In this document: positions 1-7,172 of the stretch, piece after piece
Numbering within the stretch: the first letter of the stretch is position 1
Layout of the letters: every line of letters starts with the position of its first letter
Origin: Bryobacteraceae bacterium
GTDB lineage: Bacteria; Acidobacteriota; Terriglobia; Bryobacterales; Bryobacteraceae
NCBI GenBank assembly: GCA_947458745.1
Contig: CANGYQ010000001.1
Span: 310,001 to 374,000 of the forward strand
Length of the DNA: 64,000 bases
Reading direction: 5' to 3'
The notes under the pieces: model-generated
What the model was told of the DNA's origin: nothing
What the model saw: the letters and a program-made list of their open reading frames with translations, nothing else
The model's database searches: none
Translations under genes and position numbers: made by a program

Positions 1-948
1 CTGCTGGGCGCTTTTTCGAGCGGCATTCTGGCCTATGGCCTATCGCTGTTTTACGGCTTGACCGGCACCACCAAACTCGCGCCGATGGCCCAGGCGCTGG
101 CCGCACTCGACCCAACCCATCCGGCCGTGGTCCTGGCGCTGATCACCACTGCCGCCGGACTGTTCTTCAAGATCTCGGCCGCACCGTTCCATATGTGGGC
201 CCCCGATGTCTACGAGGGCGCGCCTACTCCCGTGACGGCCTACTTGTCCGTAGCCTCCAAGGCGGCCGCGTTTGCGTTGCTGCTACGGCTGTTTCTGGGT
301 CCGCTAGCACCGTTGCGCGACAGATGGCAGCCGGTGGTGACCGTGGTGGCGATCCTCAGCCTGACCATCGGCAACCTGGCCGCGGTAACGCAATCGAACA
401 TCAAGCGCCTGCTGGCCTATTCCAGCATTTCGCACGCCGGCTACATTCTGCTGGGCGTCGCCGCCGGCAATGAGACCGGGTTGCGGGGCGCGCTGCTCTA
501 CACGCTGGTCTACACGTTGATGAACCTGGGCGCGTTTCTGGTGCTGGTGGCCATGCGCCGCCAGAATCTACCCGGTGAGACGCTGGAAGACTTCTCCGGC
601 CTGATGCGCCGCAGTCCGGTCTATGCCGTCCTGATGCTGGTGTTCCTGCTGTCACTGGCGGGAATTCCACCGACAGCGGGATTCGTGGCAAAGGCCTACC
701 TGTTCCTGGCGCTGGTGGAGGCACAGCAGTATGTGCTGGCGGTGATCGGGACGGTCTATGTGGCCGTCTCGCTCTACTACTATTTCCGCATCGTTCGCGC
801 CATGTTCGCTGGGGACGCCAAGCCGGAAGCGCCGCTGGCCATCAGTTGGGGCATTGGCGTCTCCACAGCGGTAACCGCACTGACTACGCTCGGGTTCGGA
901 CTTTGGCCGGAGCCGCTGTTCCAGTGGGTGAAAGGAGTCACCCGCTAG
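1..948 (+). CDS. nuoN: NADH-quinone oxidoreductase subunit N, C-terminal part
   Basis: Antiporter-like membrane subunit of respiratory complex I that helps pump protons as NADH electrons pass to quinone. The frame is open from the first base of the window, so the gene is cut at its 5' end; 315 residues remain of a usual length near 480-500. Visible are the family motif HMWAPDVYEGAP (about residues 64-75 of the fragment), the helix with AYSSISHAGY, and about nine hydrophobic segments of the proton-antiporter-M fold. It ends one base before the nuoH start, so the two are translationally linked. The order nuoN then nuoH is not that of a standard nuoA-N operon, so this may be a second or rearranged complex I locus. 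Confidence 0.95.
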   Translation: MLGAFSSGILAYGLSLFYGLTGTTKLAPMAQALAALDPTHPAVVLALITTAAGLFFKISAAPFHMWAPDVYEGAPTPVTAYLSVASKAAAFALLLRLFLGPLAPLRDRWQPVVTVVAILSLTIGNLAAVTQSNIKRLLAYSSISHAGYILLGVAAGNETGLRGALLYTLVYTLMNLGAFLVLVAMRRQNLPGETLEDFSGLMRRSPVYAVLMLVFLLSLAGIPPTAGFVAKAYLFLALVEAQQYVLAVIGTVYVAVSLYYYFRIVRAMFAGDAKPEAPLAISWGIGVSTAVTALTTLGFGLWPEPLFQWVKGVTR

Positions 949-949
949 C

Positions 950-2098
950 ATGCTGGTCTCGATTCTGATCCTGCTGGTCGTCATCCTGATCTTCCCGCTG
1001 GTGGCCGGATACCTGGTTCACCTGGAACGCAAGGTGCTGGCTGATTTCCAGGTGCGCCTGGGACCCATGCGCGTTGGGCCCTACGGCCTGCTGCAGCCCA
1101 TCGCCGACGCCTTGAAGCTGCTGCTGAAGGAAGACATCGTCCCCACCGTCGCGGATAAGTGGTTGTTTCTGGCGGCGCCCATCGTCACGCTGTTCACCGC
1201 GCTGACCAGCTTCGCCGTGCTGCCGTTTGCCGATTCGATCGTGGCGGCGGACGTCAACGTCGGCCTGCTGGTGGTGGCTGGTATGGGGGCCGTGGGCATC
1301 CTTGGGATTATCCTGGGCGGCTGGTCGTCCAACAGCCATTACCCGCTGCTGGGTGCGTTGCGCAGCGCGGCTCAGTTGGTCAGCTATGAAGTGGCGCTAT
1401 CGCTCGCCCTCCTGGCTGGCGTGATGGCCGCCGGTACGCTGAGCATGGTAGAGATTGTCCAGGCCCAGCACGACCGGGGCATCTGGTTCCTGTTCTCCAA
1501 CTACGGGCTGATGTTTATCCCGTTCCTGATCTTCGTGATCGCGGCCACGGCGGAAACCAACCGCGCCCCCTTCGATCTGCCGGAGGCGGAATCGGAGCTG
1601 GTGGCGGGGTTCCACACCGAATACTCGGGCTTCCGGTGGGCGCTCTACATGCTGGCTGAGTACGCCAACATGTTCGTGATCTCGGCCGTCGGCGCCACGC
1701 TGTTCCTGGGTGGCTGGATGCGTCCCTTCCCCAACGTCACGTGGCTGGGCCCGGCGTTCGACTATGCGCTCCCGGTGTTGTCGATCGCCGGTACCGGGGC
1801 GGCCTCCATCTGGATGGCCGGAAAGCTGCAACCCAAACTGCCGCGGATCGGGCTACAAATTGTGGGAGGCTTGCTGATTCTGTTGGCCGGGCCATTCCTG
1901 GTGCCGGAGCTAAACCACTATCTCTCGGGCTTCTTCTGGTTCTTTTTCAAGGTGGGAGCGATGCTGTACGTCTTCATCTGGTTCCGTGGCACCTGGCCCC
2001 GTTTCCGGTACGACCAATTGATGGATATCGGCTGGAAACGCTTGATTCCACTTGGCTTGGCCTCACTAGCCCTGAACGCTGTGGTAGGCCTACTGTAG
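950..2098 (+). CDS. nuoH: NADH-quinone oxidoreductase subunit H
   Basis: Membrane subunit of complex I that joins the peripheral arm to the proton-pumping arm and forms much of the quinone-binding tunnel. The 382-residue product has the usual eight-helix pattern. It shows the conserved first cytoplasmic loop RLGPMRVGPYG (about residues 36-46) and the acidic loop NRAPFDLPEAESELVAGFH followed by EYSG (about 203-228), whose glutamates and aspartates are typical of NuoH. The ATG at 950 is preceded by AAAGGAG inside the end of nuoN. No other nuo gene follows; the next 300 bases are non-coding. Confidence 0.97.
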   Translation: MLVSILILLVVILIFPLVAGYLVHLERKVLADFQVRLGPMRVGPYGLLQPIADALKLLLKEDIVPTVADKWLFLAAPIVTLFTALTSFAVLPFADSIVAADVNVGLLVVAGMGAVGILGIILGGWSSNSHYPLLGALRSAAQLVSYEVALSLALLAGVMAAGTLSMVEIVQAQHDRGIWFLFSNYGLMFIPFLIFVIAATAETNRAPFDLPEAESELVAGFHTEYSGFRWALYMLAEYANMFVISAVGATLFLGGWMRPFPNVTWLGPAFDYALPVLSIAGTGAASIWMAGKLQPKLPRIGLQIVGGLLILLAGPFLVPELNHYLSGFFWFFFKVGAMLYVFIWFRGTWPRFRYDQLMDIGWKRLIPLGLASLALNAVVGLL

Positions 2099-2398
2099 TT
2101 AGTTTTCGGACGGTTGGGTGGGCGAGCAGGAGAGGATCTAGCGGATGGACAGAGTTCTACGAAAATTCATAGAAATCGGCGGAACGAAATGAGGAGCAGA
2201 ACGTACTATTAAATAACGACGGGAACAAAGCGTCTCCGAGCTCCCTTTCCCCAACGACCAAACCGCTTGGAGACGCCCCGTGTTTCACTCTTAAGCATAC
2301 TGCGTTTGGCCCCGGCATTTCGTAATTTCACCCCACCTTTTCGCGATTTCGATTTAGGCCCAGCAGAATAGGGCAGGCCTAGCAGGATGAGAAACGCG
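2099..2398. other. Intergenic region after nuoH with one inverted repeat
   Basis: 300 bases between the convergent ends of nuoH and the DUF2461 gene. GC is lower than in the flanks. The only structure I can support is an inverted repeat, GCGTCTCC at 2230-2237 and GGAGACGC at 2269-2276, extendable to 11 pairs with one G-U wobble but with a 25-base loop and no T tract, so a terminator role is only possible. A short arginine/lysine-rich frame on the minus strand (2209-2451) overlaps the DUF2461 stop and is not convincing. Confidence 0.3.
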
Positions 2399-3109
2399 CT
2401 AGTCGAAGAAAACATCCCGGCGCGGTTTGGCGGCCACCAGCAAGGGCTCATTCAGAAACTCGACCACTGAAGTCAACACTTCCATCCGCGACGTAATCTC
2501 GCCCAGCAGCGTGGGCTGCAGGGCAACCTCCGCGGGCAGCGTCGAATGCCAACCCCACTGCTTTTTCCGGATCAGGTCGCTGGCCGGGTGGTCCTTGGGG
2601 AAACCCTTGGGGTCGCGCAGCAAACTTGCGCCTTCAAACTCAGCCAACTTCTTCAGTTTCTTGCTGGCGGCGAGCGCGCGAAACCGCTCGTGATGCTCCA
2701 ACAGATGATGCCGCACGGCGGCCAACTGCTCCTTAGGCGGCATGTAGAGCCCGCCCGCCACCACCACCTCTTCCGCCGAGATGTGGAAGTAGAAGCCACC
2801 GCCGGAGGTCGCCACCATGCCGCGCCGCTTGAACCAGGCGGCGATGTGGGTTTTGTACGGCGTCTTGTCGTTCGAGAACCGGGTATCACGGTAGATGCGA
2901 AAAATGGACTGCTTGGGCTCGGTCAGGTAGTCGGGCGCGAAAGCCAGCAGCCGCTCGTTGATGGCGCTCACCAACTGCTCCAGTGGTGCTTTCAGCTCCA
3001 GGTCGTAGATCTCCTTCCGGGCCTGGAACCATTCGCGGTTGTTATTCTTCTTGAGGCCCTTCAGAAACTTCAGCGCGGCCGGAGAAAACCCGTCAAACTT
3101 GGCTGCCAT
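2399..3109 (-). CDS. DUF2461 family protein
   Basis: A 236-residue cytoplasmic protein of the DUF2461 (TIGR02453) family, whose biochemical function is unknown. The family landmarks are clear: FDGFSPAALKFLKGLKKNNN followed by REWF at residues 5-28, then SIFRIYRDTRFSNDKTPYKT at about 68-87, and a GGGFYFHIS strand at about 102-110. Length is close to the usual 220-230. It stands alone, convergent with nuoH and divergent from murB with 44 bases between the starts, so the two probably share a promoter region. No signal peptide or membrane segment is seen. Confidence 0.9.
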   Translation of the reverse strand: MAAKFDGFSPAALKFLKGLKKNNNREWFQARKEIYDLELKAPLEQLVSAINERLLAFAPDYLTEPKQSIFRIYRDTRFSNDKTPYKTHIAAWFKRRGMVATSGGGFYFHISAEEVVVAGGLYMPPKEQLAAVRHHLLEHHERFRALAASKKLKKLAEFEGASLLRDPKGFPKDHPASDLIRKKQWGWHSTLPAEVALQPTLLGEITSRMEVLTSVVEFLNEPLLVAAKPRRDVFFD

Positions 3110-3153
3110 GGTGCGGAGCCCCTCCCCGGAGCCCTGAGCCTCTATCCTAAAAG

Positions 3154-4077
3154 ATGCGACGCCTTCACGCTCCCCTTTCTGAGTACACGCGCTTCGGACT
3201 GGGCGGCCCCGCCGACCTGCTGGTGGACGCCGCCTCGGCGGTCGAGTTTATCGATGAGCTGCGCTCTGCGGCGGCTCCGCACATTGTCCTGGGCGGCGGC
3301 ACCAATCTGGTGGTTTCCGATGACGGTTACCGGGGCACCGTGCTGCGCTACACAGGCCGCGCAATCGAGCATGTAGGCCAGACCATTCGCGTCGAATCGG
3401 GCGCCGATCTGGAAGATCTGGTGCGGTACGCGGTGTCGAACGGCCTGGCGGGTCTGGAATCGATGATGCGCATCCCGGGCTGGGTGTCGGGGGCGGTCTA
3501 CGGCAACGCCGGGGCGTACGGCCAGTCGATCCATGAGACGCTCGCGCGCGTCGAGATTTGGGATGGTACGGAACGGCGCTGGCTCTCAAACGCCGAGTGC
3601 GGCTTCACCTACCGCGCCAGCCGCTTCAAGCAGAACAAGCACTGGATCATTCTGACCGCTGAGTTCACGCTGCGCCCGGGCGATGCGGCCGCACTGGCCG
3701 CCCGCGCGGAAGAGATCCGCGCCACGCGCGATGAAAAGTTTCCGCCGTCCATGAAGTGCGCGGGCAGCATCTTCAAGAACTGCCTGTTCGACCACCTGCC
3801 CGAAGCGGCCCAGCGGCGCGTACCGGAAAAGCTGGTCCGGGACGGCAAAGTACCGTCGGCCTACTTTCTCGAACAGGTCGGGGCCAAGGGCGAGGTCCGC
3901 GGCGGCATCCAGGTAGCCGAGTACCACGCCAACCTGCTCTACAACGCGGGCGGTGGCACGGCGGCGCAGGTGGTGGAGTTGATCGATGAACTGAAGGGCC
4001 GCGTGGCCCGCGAGTTCGGCTTCGCACTGGAGCCGGAAGTGCAGTTTGTTGGGTTTGTCGACCGGGTGAGCTACTAG
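3154..4077 (+). CDS. murB: UDP-N-acetylenolpyruvoylglucosamine reductase
   Basis: Reduces UDP-GlcNAc-enolpyruvate to UDP-N-acetylmuramate with NADPH and FAD in cytoplasmic peptidoglycan precursor synthesis. The 307-residue protein shows the FAD-binding GGGTNLVVSD (about residues 47-56), GWVSGAVYGNAGAYG (about 109-123), the substrate arginine in FTYRASRF (about 151-158), the proton-donor serine in AGSIFKN (about 203-209) and the C-terminal glutamate in LEPEVQF. All catalytic residues expected for MurB are present. It lacks its usual mur/fts neighbours and stands alone between DUF2461 and an unrelated regulator-like gene. Confidence 0.96.
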   Translation: MRRLHAPLSEYTRFGLGGPADLLVDAASAVEFIDELRSAAAPHIVLGGGTNLVVSDDGYRGTVLRYTGRAIEHVGQTIRVESGADLEDLVRYAVSNGLAGLESMMRIPGWVSGAVYGNAGAYGQSIHETLARVEIWDGTERRWLSNAECGFTYRASRFKQNKHWIILTAEFTLRPGDAAALAARAEEIRATRDEKFPPSMKCAGSIFKNCLFDHLPEAAQRRVPEKLVRDGKVPSAYFLEQVGAKGEVRGGIQVAEYHANLLYNAGGGTAAQVVELIDELKGRVAREFGFALEPEVQFVGFVDRVSY

Positions 4078-4100
4078 CCACCTAAACCATGGCTTCAGAA

Positions 4101-4133
4101 TTAAAAAATGGCCGGGAGGCGAACCTCCCGGCC
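4101..4133 (-). terminator. Rho-independent terminator of the 4172-4777 gene
   Basis: Perfect 10-bp stem (GGCCGGGAGG at 4110-4119 with CCTCCCGGCC at 4124-4133) closed by a CGAA/TTCG tetraloop. Read on the minus strand the stem is followed by one A and six T (complement of A at 4103-4108), the canonical arrangement. On the plus strand no T run follows, so it serves the minus-strand gene ending at 4172, though the hairpin could also slow read-through from murB. Confidence 0.85.
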
Positions 4134-4171
4134 GGGTAGTGGGGTTTACTTCAGCTTCTTTGGTTGAGCTG

Positions 4172-4777
4172 TTAGGCGGCGCGCAGCAGCGGCATTTCCA
4201 CCGGAGTGGGGCGTGCGACCGGGCGCCAGGGGAAGTTGATCACGTTGGCCGGCGCGGGCGGCGTGGGCAGCGTGATGGGGTCCAGCTTCTTGGACGCGCC
4301 AAAATACTCATCCAGCGGATAGAGCCCGTAGGGCTGAAGTTCGCGGTAGACCTTGCCCAGCTTCTGCTGGATGCGGTAGACGGCATGGAAGAAGTTGCCC
4401 CGGTCCATCTTCAGCTTGCGGCAGCAGAGCTTCCAGTCGGCGCCGAGCAGGAAGTGGTAGTTGAAAATGCGATACTCTTCGGGCGTCAGCGTGCGGCGGC
4501 TCACCAGCGTGAAGTCGGCAATGTACTCTTCATCCTTGCGGCCCCAGGTGTAGCGGCGCGCGCCACCGGAACCGGTGTGCTCCAGCGAAACCCGGGACAT
4601 GTGCTTTTCCTTGCTGACGCAAAGGCGGAAACGGTTGTAGCAGGCGCGGAAGATGCCGCGCAAGACACAGTTGCAGGGGGTTTGGCTACCCCTGCGGCCG
4701 GCGCGAAGGCCAAGGCCGAGGCACTGCGTACAATCGTGGGAGGCGAGGGCGAGAGTTTCTGAACGAGTCCATTCCAT
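4172..4777 (-). CDS. Hypothetical cysteine-cluster protein with sigma-like HTH
   Basis: I do not recognise a named family. The 201-residue product begins with a cysteine cluster: CTQCLGLG at 16-23, which fits the CxxCxGxG zinc pattern of DnaJ, then C35 and C37 (CNC), C46 and C53. Residues about 85-140 (around TPEEYRIFNYHFLLGADW and CRKLKMDRGNFFHAVYRI) have the spacing and hydrophobic pattern of a sigma-70 region-4-like or phage-type helix-turn-helix; this is a pattern judgement, not a database match. The ATG at 4777 has AAGGA nine bases upstream. A strong terminator follows and an AT-rich island precedes it. A DNA-binding regulator is a guess from the HTH. Confidence 0.72.
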   Translation of the reverse strand: MEWTRSETLALASHDCTQCLGLGLRAGRRGSQTPCNCVLRGIFRACYNRFRLCVSKEKHMSRVSLEHTGSGGARRYTWGRKDEEYIADFTLVSRRTLTPEEYRIFNYHFLLGADWKLCCRKLKMDRGNFFHAVYRIQQKLGKVYRELQPYGLYPLDEYFGASKKLDPITLPTPPAPANVINFPWRPVARPTPVEMPLLRAA

Positions 4778-4959
4778 TTTGGTTGTCCTTTTTTACCGGC
4801 GATGTCTTCCCTGTTGGCTTCCGAGTTCCTTCAAGGCACCGGCTTCAACTCAATCCTAGGTTTTGGGGAAAATATGTCAAATATTTTCTGAGAATTATTT
4901 CCGTAGTAAACACTTCTTCTATGGGCTACTAAACAGATAAATCCATTATTTTCCTCTAT

Positions 4960-5017
4960 TTGACCCGGACCATAGCGATAAGAATATCACCGAGAATTAT
5001 TGAATTTTATTCTTATC
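4960..5017 (+). promoter_or_regulatory. AT-rich promoter/operator island upstream of the XRE gene
   Basis: Bases about 4860-5045 are far richer in A+T than anything nearby. TTGACC at 4960-4965 followed after 16 bases by GAATAT (4982-4987) is a plausible sigma-70 promoter. Overlapping its -10 is the left arm of a 9-bp inverted repeat, GATAAGAAT at 4977-4985, with ATTCTTATC at 5009-5017 (23-base spacer). Two half-sites across a promoter suggest an operator, perhaps bound by the XRE protein encoded at 5063 or by the divergent HTH protein. No binding data exist. Confidence 0.45.
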
Positions 5018-5062
5018 CTAGCGTTGAACCCGTGATATATTGCTGGCAGGGATAGAGGCTGC

Positions 5063-5362
5063 ATGGGTTTCGAACACCTCAGCGTGAGTCTGGTCGCATT
5101 CCTCCGCCGGAAGGTCTCCAACGGAGAATGGACGGAGCGATCACTGGCCTTGAGGGCCGGCATTTCGCAGCCCCACGTGCACCAGGTGCTGCGCGGAACC
5201 CGCCAGATATCGCCACCCCTGGCCGACCGCCTGATGGAGGTGGCCAGTATCTCGATTTACGACTTGCTCGATCCGGGTGAACTCGACACCTATCTGGCCC
5301 GCCCGGACCGGGCTGACCAGTGGCTGGAATGGAGACCGCCCAGCACCAGCGGACCATCGTAG
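5063..5362 (+). CDS. Small XRE-type helix-turn-helix protein
   Basis: A 99-residue protein with a Cro/C1-type helix-turn-helix at about residues 26-62: SLALRAGISQPHVHQVLRG matches the AxxxGxSxxxxxxxxxG core and is followed by the usual third-helix region and a leucine-rich cap (LADRLMEVASISIYDLL). The C-terminal 30 residues show no domain. The ATG at 5063 follows GAGG with a four-base gap. It probably regulates transcription, possibly its own, given the inverted repeat at 4977-5017. No toxin partner is adjacent, so a toxin-antitoxin role is not supported. Confidence 0.83.
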   Translation: MGFEHLSVSLVAFLRRKVSNGEWTERSLALRAGISQPHVHQVLRGTRQISPPLADRLMEVASISIYDLLDPGELDTYLARPDRADQWLEWRPPSTSGPS

Positions 5363-5388
5363 CGAGAGTATTTCTTTGTTGAGCGGAG

Positions 5389-5406
5389 AGGGCCGCGACC
5401 GGCCCT
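5389..5406. other. Intergenic hairpin between XRE gene and response regulator
   Basis: Perfect 7-bp stem AGGGCCG (5389-5395) / CGGCCCT (5400-5406) with a CGAC loop, lying in the 127-base convergent gap after the XRE gene. Neither strand has a clear T run after it, so it is at most a weak terminator. Confidence 0.3.
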
Positions 5407-5489
5407 TGTCGCTTGAGGCAGTTGCGGGTTCTTATGGAGGCCACCGAGAACACCCGGCTAAGTTGATAACGGGCGAGTGTGAACGGGCC

Positions 5490-5963
5490 CTAGAGAAACG
5501 CTTTGATCAAGCGGGTCTGGATATCTTTCAGCGAATCATTGGCATTGTCCAGATCGCTGAGCATTGCCTGCACCTGCCGCAGCAGTTGGGTGCGCTCCAC
5601 AGCACTGGAGACGATCATCAGCAGTTGCGCGTTCTCCCAGGGCTTTTCGAGGTAGTGGTAGAGGCCGACAGCGTTGATGGCCTGGATGGCGCTGGCCTTG
5701 TCGGCGTGACCGGTCAACAGGACGCGGGCGGCTTCCGGCTGGAGCTCCTTTGATTTGGCCAGCAGTTGGATGCCGTTCATTTGCGGCATCAGGTAATCGC
5801 TGACCACCAGATCCACCGGGTGTGTTTCCAGATGGCGGATAGCTTCGGCGGGGCTCAAGAAGGTGTGGACGTTGCACTCCGTTTCCAGCATCAGCAGGGC
5901 TGAGACGCTGGTCAGCACCATCTCTTCGTCGTCGACCAGAACGACTTCCGGTTGCGGGTTCAC
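5490..5963 (-). CDS. Single-domain response regulator
   Basis: Phosphorylation-dependent receiver domain protein of 157 residues. The acidic pocket D11/D12, phosphoacceptor D56 (LVVSDYLMP), switch threonine T84 (LLTGHA) and K107 (YLEKPW) are all in place, so it should be phosphorylated. After residue about 125 there is only an amphipathic, coiled-coil-like tail (QAMLSDLDNANDSLKDI) and no DNA-binding, cyclase or hydrolase domain, so output must be by protein contact. GTG start at 5963 abuts the stop of the kinase gene at 5964, making the kinase its obvious partner. It is the last gene of the four-gene operon 9886-5490. Confidence 0.92.
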   Translation of the reverse strand: MNPQPEVVLVDDEEMVLTSVSALLMLETECNVHTFLSPAEAIRHLETHPVDLVVSDYLMPQMNGIQLLAKSKELQPEAARVLLTGHADKASAIQAINAVGLYHYLEKPWENAQLLMIVSSAVERTQLLRQVQAMLSDLDNANDSLKDIQTRLIKAFL

Positions 5964-6746
5964 TTATTGCTCCTTGGATTTGATCGGAATGCGCACTTCA
6001 AAAGTTGTGCCACGGCCCAACTGACTGTCAAACGTTATCGTCCCATGGTGCTGCTCGGTGATGATGCGGTAGGTCAGCGGCAGCCCCAAGCCCGTGCCCA
6101 CGCCCAGCGCCTTGGTGGAGAAAGCGGTGCGAAAGATCTTCTCCTTCACCTCGTCCGTCATGCCGCTGCCCGAGTCGGCAATGGAGATCACCGCCCAATC
6201 GCCATCGACAGAAGTGCGGATGGTCACCCGGCCTTCCCCCTCGATCGCCTGCGCGGCATTCACCAGCAGGTTCAACAGGGCTTGGCCAATCAGCTGCGGA
6301 TTACACTCGACCGGTGGCAGGTCGCCCAAATCCGTGACGAAGGTGATCCGCCGCTTGTACTCGCTGCCGACTAGCAGCAGCGAGTCTTCCACCAGACCGT
6401 TCAATCCGGCCGTTCGCATCCCTTCCTCTTCGCCCCGAGCATGAAGCTTCAGGCTCCGGATGATGCCGGCGATCCGCTGGCAGGCCATCCGGTCCACCTG
6501 GACCAGGTTGCGGATCACTTTCACCAGGCCCAAGGCCTTGGGAGGGCTGGCCGGCCCCAACTGAGCCTCCAGCGCGTCGAGCGACCGCTCGATCACATCT
6601 ATGTTTGAAAAGATAGACGCGATGGGCGTGTTGATTTCGTGGATGACACCCGCGGCCAGTTGCGCCAGTATGGCATCCTTGGACATCGCCGCCACCTGCG
6701 CCCGCAAGTGTTCCAGTTCCAGATCCGGGGCTGGCGTCGGCTCCAT
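5964..6746 (-). CDS. Soluble histidine kinase without sensor domain
   Basis: A 260-residue histidine kinase with only the catalytic core. The phosphoacceptor H36 lies in GVIHEINTP, almost at the N-terminus; the ATP-binding domain shows the N box LLNLLVNAAQAI, the G1 box DSGSGM and the G2 box GTGLGLP. There is no membrane segment, PAS or GAF domain and only about 30 residues before the H box, so the signal must be brought by a partner protein. It sits three bases after the cNMP-binding gene and abuts the receiver gene, which suggests those neighbours are its input and output. Confidence 0.92.
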   Translation of the reverse strand: MEPTPAPDLELEHLRAQVAAMSKDAILAQLAAGVIHEINTPIASIFSNIDVIERSLDALEAQLGPASPPKALGLVKVIRNLVQVDRMACQRIAGIIRSLKLHARGEEEGMRTAGLNGLVEDSLLLVGSEYKRRITFVTDLGDLPPVECNPQLIGQALLNLLVNAAQAIEGEGRVTIRTSVDGDWAVISIADSGSGMTDEVKEKIFRTAFSTKALGVGTGLGLPLTYRIITEQHHGTITFDSQLGRGTTFEVRIPIKSKEQ

Positions 6747-6749
6747 AGC

Positions 6750-7172
6750 TTAGCTCCCGGCCAGTTGGCGGAAGCGGCGGACAAGGGTGGTGAAGATGGC
6801 GGCCGTGATCTGCATGTTGTCGCTCAACAGATCGTAGAAGTCGCCGCGGGCAATCTTCAGCAGGAGGACGTCGGTTTCAGCCCGCGCCTCAACCGCCATC
6901 GGCTCCGGATCAAACAAAGCCCACGAACCCAGCACTTCGCCCTGCTTGGCCGTATGGATGACGTCCGTGCCGCGGACCAGGGAAACTTCGCCATCCAAAA
7001 TCACGTACAGCGAATCCACTTCACGCTTCGGTTCGAGGATCGTACGCCCCGGCGCAATGTGCACTTGATGGGCGATGGAAGCGATCCGCGCAAGCTGCTC
7101 GCCCGAAAGATTCTTAAACAGATCCACCGCTTCCAAAGCGATGACCTTTTCCACGATGTTTAGTTCGGCCAT
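6750..7172 (-). CDS. Cyclic-nucleotide-binding domain protein
   Basis: A stand-alone cNMP-binding (CAP effector) domain of 140 residues with a C-terminal helix and no HTH, so it is not a CRP-type transcription factor. The beta-roll carries VDSLYVILDGEVSLVRG and the turn GEVLGSWALFDPEPMAVEARA, which fits the phosphate-binding cassette region, although the usual GE(L/I)(A/S)L..RATV residues are degenerate, so the ligand is uncertain. The longer frame up to 7289 lies inside the upstream gene; the ATG at 7172 overlaps that gene's stop by 13 bases and fits the family start, indicating translational coupling to the NTT-HEAT protein. Confidence 0.88.
   Translation of the reverse strand: MAELNIVEKVIALEAVDLFKNLSGEQLARIASIAHQVHIAPGRTILEPKREVDSLYVILDGEVSLVRGTDVIHTAKQGEVLGSWALFDPEPMAVEARAETDVLLLKIARGDFYDLLSDNMQITAAIFTTLVRRFRQLAGS

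Noticed and set aside
2209..2451. Small basic open frame after nuoH on the minus strand
   Set aside because: It overlaps the DUF2461 coding end in another frame, has no ribosome-binding site and no recognisable pattern.
2546..3376. 276-codon plus-strand frame across DUF2461 and the start of murB
   Set aside because: It runs antisense to a recognisable DUF2461 protein and out of frame through MurB motifs.
4139..4762. 207-codon plus-strand frame opposite the cysteine-cluster protein
   Set aside because: It starts inside the terminator region of the opposing gene, has no ribosome-binding site and shows no domain; the minus-strand gene has a good ribosome-binding site and a terminator.
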